Assembly (NCBI GenBank): GCA_019775845.1
Contig: JADQAV010000017.1
Coordinates: forward strand, 835,339 to 899,338
Direction: 5' to 3'
Source: Myrmaecium sp. VS I D KN 1
Lineage: Eukaryota; Ascomycota; Dothideomycetes; Valsariales; Valsariaceae
Length of the DNA stretch: 64,000 bases
The position numbers and the translations under genes were made by a program. Position 1 is the first letter of the stretch; each line of letters opens with the position of its first letter. The notes beneath the pieces were generated by a model that worked only from the letters and a program-made list of their open reading frames with translations, did not search any database and was not told the origin of the DNA. Positions 57,467-64,000 of this stretch are shown in pieces.

Positions 57467-57475
57467 CATATAAAC
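57467..57475 (+). promoter_or_regulatory. TATA-like box of the GH93-like gene
   Basis: CATATAAAC about 70 bp upstream of the start codon, consistent with an inducible, TATA-containing promoter. Confidence 0.5.
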
Positions 57476-57539
57476 CCGTGCAGCCTCGCAGCATTTGGCA
57501 GCTGGTTCGCAGACCGCAGGCTCGTAGTAATCATCCATC

Positions 57540-58715
57540 ATGAAGCAGTTCACAGCTCTGCTCTCTCTGGCTGCCGTTGCAGCTGCTCTTCCCTCTACTC
57601 CCAAACAATTTGGGACCAGCAACGAGATCAGCATCCCGCTCATCTCTAACGAGACCATCTACGTCCCTCCGTCGAACTACACCGATCCCGGGACGCTCTA
57701 CGCCCGCACCGCCGAGCTTGCCGATGGCACCCTCCTCGCCACTTGGGAGAACTACTCGCCCGAGCCCCCGCCGGTGTACTTCCCCATCTACCGCTCCACC
57801 GACCACGGCCAAACCTGGCACGAGTTCAGCCGAGTCGAGGATACGCAGCAGGGCTGGGGTCTACGCTACCAGCCCTTCCTCTACGTGCTGCCCGAGTCGA
57901 TCGGCGGGTTTGACGCCGGCACTGTCCTTCTCAGCGGCAACAGCATCCCCACGAACCTCAGCCGCACCCAGATCGAACTGTACGCATCCCGCGACGACGG
58001 CGAGACATGGGAGTTCGTGAGCCACATCGCGGCCGGCGGCGAGGCCGAGCCGGACAACGGCCTCACCCCCGTCTGGGAACCCTTCCTCCTCCTCCACAAC
58101 GGCTCCCTGATCGCCTACTACTCCGACCAGCGCGACAACGCCACGTACGGCCAGAAGCTCGTCCACCAGACCACCACCGACCTGCTCTCCTGGGGGCCGG
58201 TGGTGAACGACGTGACGTACCCCACCTACACCGATCGCCCCGGCATGCCGACGCTGGCTCAGCTGGGCGACGGCCGCTTCATCTACACGTACGAGTACGG
58301 CGGCGGCCCGAACCCGACGACGTCTGGCTACTCCTTCCCGGTCTACTTCCGCATCGCCGCCGACCCGGAAGCGATCGCGGATGCGGAGGGACAACCCGTC
58401 ATCGCCAGCGACGGCACCCGCCCCGTCGGCTCGCCGTACGTCGTATGGACCCCTGTTGGCGGCGGCGCGAACGGCACGATTGTTGTGAGCTGCGGCAATC
58501 GCCCCGAGGTCTTTGTCAACACGCAGCTGGGCGAGGGCGACTGGCAGGTCGTGCAAACGCCTGAGGACACGAGTTACTCGCGCAGCTTGCGGATTCTGGA
58601 GGAGGGCCCGAGTAAGCTGTTACTAATTGGGGCGGGCGCGCTGCCGCCGAGTACGACGAATAGGGTTTCGGTGTCGGTTATGGATATTGGGGAGGCGGTG
58701 GCTGCGTTGGATTAA
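57540..58715 (+). CDS. Secreted sialidase-fold glycosidase, likely GH93 exo-arabinanase
   Basis: A 391-residue single-exon protein with a clear signal peptide (MKQFTALLSLAAVAAALPST). The mature part is a six-bladed propeller of the sialidase/BNR type. Asp-boxes are visible at residues 86-93 (STDHGQTW) and 150-157 (SRDDGETW). The segments GLTPVWEPFLLLHNGSLIAY, YSDQRDNATYGQKLVHQ and YTDRPGMPTLAQLGDGRFIY resemble fungal GH93 exo-alpha-1,5-L-arabinanases, which release arabinobiose from linear arabinan in plant cell walls. Several N-glycosylation sequons (NET, NYT, NLS, NGS) fit secretion. Activity on another glycan is possible. The gene stands alone between a tRNA and an interstitial telomeric repeat. 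Confidence 0.82.
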   Translation: MKQFTALLSLAAVAAALPSTPKQFGTSNEISIPLISNETIYVPPSNYTDPGTLYARTAELADGTLLATWENYSPEPPPVYFPIYRSTDHGQTWHEFSRVEDTQQGWGLRYQPFLYVLPESIGGFDAGTVLLSGNSIPTNLSRTQIELYASRDDGETWEFVSHIAAGGEAEPDNGLTPVWEPFLLLHNGSLIAYYSDQRDNATYGQKLVHQTTTDLLSWGPVVNDVTYPTYTDRPGMPTLAQLGDGRFIYTYEYGGGPNPTTSGYSFPVYFRIAADPEAIADAEGQPVIASDGTRPVGSPYVVWTPVGGGANGTIVVSCGNRPEVFVNTQLGEGDWQVVQTPEDTSYSRSLRILEEGPSKLLLIGAGALPPSTTNRVSVSVMDIGEAVAALD

Positions 58716-59346
58716 TGGTTTTAGTGTCTGCGGCATAACATTGTCTTGTACAACGCTGGGTACTTCGACTACAGAAAAGCGGTTACCTTCGTCCGCCAGC
58801 TTTTTTTCAACTTCTTTATTGCTGTTTTAGAGCGGGCTGCTCCTCCATCTCACAACCTTCTTTCCAAAAGGGAGTCAATAACCCTAACCCTAACCACTAC
58901 GACCTTTTGTCCCCATGGATCTACTTTAACCACGCAACTAACGTCAATCGTTGTCCAGCTATTATGCCGCTCAATCAACCTCTCCTTTATCTAGGTTCAT
59001 TAAGGGGCTGGCGAGGCGTTGCCCGTCAACCTAGCTTTGTGCCTTTGTACAGCAGGGCAAGGACTAAACGCGACAATGTTCAGTTATAAACACATCATGA
59101 AAAGAGGCGCTGGACTTCCCTATCAACCTTCGATGAAAGGCTACCAGGAGGATACAACAAAGCTTCAAGCCTCGAGGCTTATTGATCTCCTCTATATAAG
59201 ACTGCATCCCCTGGAGTAAGATTCCTGTAATATTCACTGCAACCAATCGACTGAAGACTTTGCTGGATCGGGTTCGAAGTCGAAGTTATACACACGGCAA
59301 TTACCTCCCTATAAAAGACAACACGAAGTTATAAAGAACAGAAAAG
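58716..59346. other. Subtelomeric intergenic DNA with interstitial telomeric repeat
   Basis: 3' flank of the GH93-like gene and upstream region of the exonuclease relic. It contains the CCCTAA repeat described separately and no gene that I recognise. Confidence 0.5.
58879..58895 (-). repeat. Interstitial telomeric sequence (2.8 repeats)
   Basis: TAACCCTAACCCTAACC, in the orientation opposite to the TTAGGG array that ends the window, 5 kb from that array and 163 bp downstream of the GH93-like stop codon. Confidence 0.85.
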
Positions 59347-60637
59347 ATGTCTGATACTTCTGAAACCGCTGATTATTGGGAATCGAAACCCTCGGACAAG
59401 GTTGCCGAGTCCGACGGGCAAGGATAGGCTGATTAGAATCCGTCTGTCGCTCCTCCTGAGTATGTTTTCACCCGACTCACCTTCCGTACGGAGGAGGGCT
59501 GACAGAGCATCGCAACAGCGACTCCGACAACACAACTACCAGTAACAATGAGCTTGCCGTCATGAGCCTGGAGTCGGCCGCCAACAGCCCCTCGTATCTC
59601 AAACTACTTAGAGGATTCATTATACGTCCCCTTTGGCTTGTGGCATACGGTTATGTCCTCGACAGCCTGCCAGAGCACAAGCTACTCCAGAGAAGGAGGT
59701 GCAAGCACTGCGGCCAGCGTATGTATCGCATCCGAGGTCCTACAGTGTCTCGCGACTAACCTCCAACAGTTGCCTTTAAATAGGACCGTCGTAGACCCGC
59801 AGGATGTTGCAAGCCCCGCCATCCCGGAGAGCTCAAGGACGAGGTTCGTCATTACTCCCCCCTGGATCTTCCCCTTCCTCATAGCATTCCGCTAACGTGC
59901 CACCGCAAAAATGGACCTGTTGCGCCGGCGCCCCCGACGAATTTCCCTGCCTCTGGACACACGAATGCAAGGACTATGCGGACGGCGAGCTCGCCGAACG
60001 CTGGCAGCACTGCGACACCGCGCCCTCCGCTCCATCCAGCTTGCCTCGCGTCGCCGTGGCCATCGACTGCGAGATGGGCATCGCGGCCGACGGCGACTCC
60101 GAATTGATCCGCGTCACCATGATCGACTACTTCACCAGCGAGGTCCTCGTCGACCGGCTCGTGTGGCCCGACGTGCCCATGTACGACCTCAACACCAAGT
60201 ACTCCGGCGTCACCTGGCCGCAGCTGGAGCAGGCCAAGCGGGACGGCCAGGCGCTGCTGGGCAAGCGCGCCGCGCGCGAGGCCTGCTGGGCCTTCGTCGG
60301 CCCGGACACCATCCTCGTCGCCCACGCCGGCCACAACGACCTGACCGCCTTGCGCTGGTGCCACTGGTGCTGCGTGGACTCGCAGATCATCGAGGCCCGC
60401 GAGATGGAGAAGGAATCGTACGACGGCTCCGGCTCGCTCGCGCTCCGGGCCTTGGCCTGGGAGCGTTTGGGTCGCGAGATCCAGACCGCGGGGAAGGACG
60501 GGCACGACAGTCTGGAGGACGCGGTCGCGGCGAGGGATTTGGTTCATTGGTGGGTCGCTAAGGAGGCTCTCAAGCCGGTTCTGCCTCTCATCATCAGCGG
60601 CGAGGGCTGGGCCGCTGGTAGACCTGCCTGGATCTGA
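59347..60637 (+). pseudogene. DEDDh (REXO-type) RNA exonuclease, probably decayed at its 5' end
   Basis: The 3' part, open from about 59885 to 60637, encodes an intact DEDDh exonuclease domain. It has VAVAIDCEMGIA (motif I), HAGHNDLTALRW (motif II), VDSQIIEA, and GHDSLEDAVAARDLV (motif III, His-x4-Asp). This is the REXO family, which trims structured RNA ends. The upstream part resembles the N terminus of fungal homologues: AYGYVLDSLPEHKLLQ, then RRRCKHCG at about 59695-59718. But the putative first exon (ATG 59347, SETADYWESKPSDKVAESDG) meets two in-frame TAG codons at 59425 and 59434. The GTATGT intron after CKHCGQ leads to another TAG (59781) with the obvious acceptor. I could not build an uninterrupted model, so I call it a pseudogene, though an unusual exon structure is possible. 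Confidence 0.55.
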
Positions 60638-62150
60638 CTTAGCGAGTACCGGACGACTTTGAACGGCTCTTACCGCGATGAATCCTTTGTCTCTAATCAG
60701 ACATTACAAGCTCACTGTTGGAATGATTACGCGCTGGCACGGGAGAAAGGAACGAAACTATTCTTGAATGTTTTATAGATATGTGCTTAATATGTGTAAG
60801 AATTGAATCTAGTAAACCTCTCCACTTCTGTTATAACTGTTTCGATGATGAATATCTGCTTCTGCTTCAGCTTGAACCCTTCGCTCCATTGTAACCTACC
60901 CCATCCTGCTCCCCTTTATATTCACTTTTCTCAGCAGGCCTTACAATGTCGCTAGTAAAAGCTACCATACGTGCTACAGTAGTTTGGGGTATCGTGCAGA
61001 CGTCCGAAAGAAAGAACGACCTTTTTATCCACCGATAGTAAGACAGAATGCGCAACTGGGCCGGATAGTGAAGGAAAAGGGGGCTATAGATATGAGTACA
61101 GGACTGAGTTAATAAAAAGGTTTGTGGAGCACTAATACTTGACCTGTGAATGATGTTTCCGGTTATAATGAATAAGGGGGGAGACAGACTAGACAGGTAG
61201 TATACTTAGTACGGGCGTATTTCTCGATAGAAAGGCTTACTAAATATGAGCTACTCTAAATAATCGTTAACGAGCAGCAGATATAAATCCCTCCCCAGGA
61301 TAACTAGCCTATAAAGAGAGTTCGAGTCCACAGACAAACTCTTCAGCAGCCGCATTGAAACGTCCTCACCACAGGCGAGGGCTATACTTCGCGGCAACAC
61401 GAAGAACGCGACTCCTTTGCCTATTACTTGATGCCGATTAAGCATACAACTGCGCTATGCACGACGTGGTAGACTTGGACAAACCCTAGCCGACCTCTCC
61501 CGTCTTAACTTTACTTCGAAAAGGGATGAGGGAAGGACGGAAAGCAATGCGCCGTATAGACCATGCGCGTGAAGAAAAATCACTATCCGAGACTGAATAG
61601 TATAAGAGCAAGGATAACCTACACCAACTGCAACCACCGTCACTCTGGCACTGCTGTCCCCTACCAACCTGGCCAGCAGGGATACCCTATTACAATGCAA
61701 CGGAACGGCTTGCCACTTTGCATGTCCAGGGTGCCGTCGGCTGAGAGGCGATTGGCTGCGGCCTGATAGGAGCATCACTATGTATAGCTGTGGTACGCTA
61801 AGCGCGCGACCTTGCATGGCAGACCATGAGCCTCCAATGCCTTCGCCGGGCTGAAACAGCCACATATCCTGCGACACTTGCCACGGCCTATCAAGAGGGA
61901 ATGTGATGTTGTTAGCCTCTACGTACTCATCTATATGAAAAGGGCAGTTGCGAACGGAGAGTGCTTAGGTGCTAAGTATAGCTTCTCCCAAGGCAAGCAT
62001 TGAGCGCGATAGCCTCAAGTCCATGAAGGGGCTCGGTTTGGTCAACCGTGCTATGTATTTGTCTTCGGGCTGTATTCGGGCTCTATCCCCACTCGTTCCT
62101 CCAGTTCCATACCGATCTCTCCACCATAGCGCCTAACAAAGATCGTCTCT
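60638..62150. other. Subtelomeric intergenic DNA, nothing recognised
   Basis: About 1.5 kb of intermediate base composition without convincing frames or the strong CpA/TpG depletion of the AT-rich islands. No repeat or RNA gene recognised. Confidence 0.5.
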
Positions 62151-62723
62151 ATGTCGCACTATATGCCCGTGGAGGAAAGCCGACGATGCCAGGCAAAGAA
62201 GACACGTAGGTCACCCGAACCAAATCCCTACCTTACAGGAACGTTAGTTGAGACAATAGCCAGGTACCATTGGGCTCTCGTCGTCGGACCAAAGGTGGAA
62301 GTCGCTGAAGGAAAGGGAATGCGGTATCACGCAAAGGAGAGAATGAATGCGAGGGGTGAATCCGAGTGGTACTTTGAAGAGCGAGAGACATACCTCATCC
62401 CAACGAGCATGCTCCTGGTCCGTGTAATGATTGGAAAAATAGAGAAGAAGGACAAGCTGGTGGATATCGTGAGAAGAACGCCAATTCGAGAAGGGCAGCC
62501 TGGTTGGAATTGCGTGGAGTGGGTGAAGGAGGCCCTGAGCGGGTTTGAGGCGGACGGGCAAGTACTCGGGACGAGTATCCTTGAGTGGGACAAGGTTCGC
62601 GACGCAGCCATGAACTACGTCCAAAGCAAGAAAGACCAGCATCGGTTTGACGGACAGGGTGCTTTCGATACGAAAACGGTACCGACGTTCGATTTGATGG
62701 AGAATAAGGAGACGATTCCGTAG
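62151..62723 (+). CDS. Conserved fungal hypothetical protein (DUF6914-like)
   Basis: A 190-residue single-exon protein. The first 35 residues are poorly conserved in appearance. From about residue 37 it shows a pattern I recall from a fungal family of unknown function (possibly DUF6914). It begins ARYHWALVVGPKVEVAEGKG, then MRYHAKERMN, EWYFEE, MLLVRVMIGKI, QPGWNCVEWVKEAL and KKDQHRFDG. Conserved His, Cys and Trp positions (YHWAL, GWNC) hint at an NlpC/P60- or transglutaminase-like fold, but that is speculation. It ends 50 bp from the stop codon of the convergent APH-like kinase. Such genes are frequent in accessory, subtelomeric DNA. Confidence 0.65.
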   Translation: MSHYMPVEESRRCQAKKTRRSPEPNPYLTGTLVETIARYHWALVVGPKVEVAEGKGMRYHAKERMNARGESEWYFEERETYLIPTSMLLVRVMIGKIEKKDKLVDIVRRTPIREGQPGWNCVEWVKEALSGFEADGQVLGTSILEWDKVRDAAMNYVQSKKDQHRFDGQGAFDTKTVPTFDLMENKETIP

Positions 62724-62773
62724 TCAGGCCCCTAGGCGCTTTTGTACTCAAGGGCCGTGTCTCTTCCTGATAT

Positions 62774-63577
62774 TTAGAAGTCACCGAAATATCTTTGACG
62801 AATCTGCTCCATAGCAAGTGCCTTGGGTATTGGTTCCAGGAATTTCTCGATCTCCTCCCGCCAGAAGCTGTTCTGCGGGTTCACTTGGCAAGCAGTCGTG
62901 TACTCCCAGTACGATGGCAACCATCCAGCGGTCTCCCAGTCAACGATGCCAACGATATCATCCCCACGAGCCATGATATTCAAGCTGCTGAGGTCGCCAT
63001 GGGTGAAGACCGGTGGTGACCATGGCCCATCCTGCAGCTCGATGAGCTCGTTCACTTCCGGGGGCAGATTCGGATTCGGGCGGAAATCCTGCCGCAGGTA
63101 TCGATGGAATGCATGCACGTTTTCGAAGGGGCCGAACCGCAACAAGGGCCCCGGCAGACGGAGGTCGAACAGCGAATCACCGTCCACGTTGTGCACCCCC
63201 GGCCCCTCTGGCGGGATCGCGCGCCATTCACGAACCATCTGCGCCAACTGGGAGAGGAGGCGGGCCTTGGACTCGTCGCTCCGCCTCACCCAGCCCTGCG
63301 CAAGCATGGTACCGTGAATCCTCTGCATGACGATATACGTGCGCTCTCCATGTGTGAAGGCGCAATAAACCTTCGGGACTGGAACGGGGGTGCGCTGGGA
63401 AACAAAGCGCATGGCAGAAGCCTCGGAGAGATCCACGCGAGACCCGTACTTGACACAGATGTCGGCAGTCAGTATGAGGACGCAGCCATGGTGCGGTCGG
63501 ACGCGCTTGAGCAGAGCGATCAAAGTAAGGACAGAGTAGCGATTATACCAAGTGTCGTTGACTGGCTTGGACACCAT
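62774..63577 (-). CDS. APH-family (aminoglycoside phosphotransferase-like) kinase
   Basis: A 267-residue single-exon protein with a protein-kinase-like fold. The N lobe includes the CVKYGSRVDLSEASAMRFV segment and the hinge YIVMQRIHGTML. The catalytic loop is HGDLSSLNI (His-x-Asp-x4-Asn) and the metal-binding motif is GIVDWETAGWLPSYWEY. The glycine-rich loop is not evident. The Lys in CVKYG is the likely ATP-contacting residue. Fungal genomes carry dozens of these genes, whose substrates are unknown; antibiotic resistance should not be inferred. Its start codon is 337 bp from the terminal telomere array, making it the last gene on the chromosome arm. Confidence 0.88.
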   Translation of the reverse strand: MVSKPVNDTWYNRYSVLTLIALLKRVRPHHGCVLILTADICVKYGSRVDLSEASAMRFVSQRTPVPVPKVYCAFTHGERTYIVMQRIHGTMLAQGWVRRSDESKARLLSQLAQMVREWRAIPPEGPGVHNVDGDSLFDLRLPGPLLRFGPFENVHAFHRYLRQDFRPNPNLPPEVNELIELQDGPWSPPVFTHGDLSSLNIMARGDDIVGIVDWETAGWLPSYWEYTTACQVNPQNSFWREEIEKFLEPIPKALAMEQIRQRYFGDF

Positions 63578-63913
63578 CTTTCAAGTCGTCAATGTGGATA
63601 GAGTAGCGCAAGAGGTAGGGGAGGTCATGCGAAGATGGTTCTCTAGATTGTAGAGTATCATCGCGATCGTGGCGCGACCCCTTTTCAGCCCCAGGGTCCG
63701 TGCGGCCTCAAGTCCGACACTATATATTATATAATCAAGCGTATCCGTGCTTCAGAGTTAGTTTTCACCTAGATGTGAGAGAATGAAGACTCTGAAAGTG
63801 AAAACAGAATATGTAAGCCATATATGCTATCGCGAAAACGCATATGCCAGATTATAGTAGTTATAATTAGTAAAATAGCCCAGAAGGCGGGACACTATCT
63901 TTCACGTCCGCGG
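63578..63913. other. Telomere-proximal spacer
   Basis: Promoter of the APH-like gene, then short AT-rich sequence directly up to the telomere. No telomere-linked helicase or satellite present. Confidence 0.6.
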
Positions 63914-64000
63914 TTAGGGTTAGGGTTAGGGTTAGGGTTAGGGTTAGGGTTAGGGTTAGGGTTAGGGTTAGGGTTAGGGTTAGGGTTAGGGTTAGGGGTT
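63914..64000 (+). repeat. Terminal telomere array (TTAGGG)14
   Basis: Fourteen perfect TTAGGG units (63914-63997) and a final GTT at the window edge. The G-rich strand runs 5' to 3' towards the end, so this is a true right chromosome end. Confidence 0.98.

Larger units (their letters stand above)
56654..57539. other. Intergenic, promoter of the GH93-like gene
   Basis: About 0.9 kb with the tRNA terminator at its left and a TATA-like box at its right. No gene recognised. Confidence 0.5.

Noticed and set aside
54866-60637. Possible arabinan-utilisation cluster around the GH93-like gene
   Set aside because: The only neighbours are an SDR, a tRNA and an RNA exonuclease relic; no other carbohydrate enzymes or sugar transporter.
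62774-63577. Reading the APH-fold gene as an antibiotic-resistance gene
   Set aside because: Fungi have large native APH-fold families of unknown substrate; nothing here points to drug modification.
1-64000. CRISPR arrays, prokaryotic operons, Starship captain recombinase or bacterial insertion sequences
   Set aside because: No direct-repeat/spacer pattern and no tyrosine-recombinase motif found; introns, telomere and RIP show a fungal chromosome.

Overview
The window is the right-hand end of a chromosome of a filamentous ascomycete (Pezizomycotina). It closes with 14 uninterrupted TTAGGG repeats (63914-63997). Its genes carry short introns with GTNNGT-type donors, and GC-rich genic DNA alternates abruptly with very AT-rich blocks. 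In those blocks CpA and TpG are almost absent, TpA is abundant and CpG survives, which is the footprint of repeat-induced point mutation (RIP). The species cannot be named from the sequence alone.

Layout. 1-10.8 kb is a RIP-mutated transposon block. A near full-length Ty3/gypsy element lies on the minus strand with an LTR-like pair 6.6 kb apart. A 9-bp minisatellite follows, then a second, internally deleted Ty3/gypsy relic on the plus strand, then unassigned AT-rich DNA. 10.8-48.2 kb is ordinary gene-rich euchromatin: a gamma-glutamylcyclotransferase-like protein, a disordered coiled-coil protein, Rpf1, a LaeA-like methyltransferase, a FLX1/SLC25A32-type mitochondrial carrier, a copper amine oxidase, the Caf1/Pop2 deadenylase, a complex I NDUFB3-type subunit, a Sec72-like TPR protein, a MARVEL protein, a Zn2Cys6 transcription factor divergent from an MFS (allantoate permease family) transporter, a DUF1445/D-glutamate cyclase-like protein and a T5orf172 (GIY-YIG-like) protein. 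48.65-50.64 kb is a RIP-killed Tc1/mariner element. 50.8-63.6 kb is the subtelomere: a frameshifted GEN1/Yen1-like resolvase, a coiled-coil protein, a short-chain dehydrogenase, an intron-bearing tRNA-Gly(GCC), a secreted GH93-like glycosidase, an interstitial telomeric repeat, a decayed DEDDh RNA exonuclease, a conserved fungal hypothetical protein and an APH-fold kinase whose start is only 337 bp from the telomere.

How the parts work together. Most euchromatic genes are unrelated housekeeping genes: ribosome assembly, mRNA decay, ER translocation, mitochondrial transport and respiration. The only pair that looks functionally coupled is the divergent transcription factor and transporter, which share a 1-kb promoter holding a perfect 14-bp CACGTG palindrome. 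The genes next to the transposon islands and near the telomere are the ones showing damage. I found no gene cluster that would amount to a new defence or biosynthetic system; the notable signals concern genome decay and chromosome-end structure.

Exon structures were worked out by hand from splice consensus and reading-frame phase. In each proposed spliced model, except the two marked pseudogenes, the exons sum to a whole number of codons.
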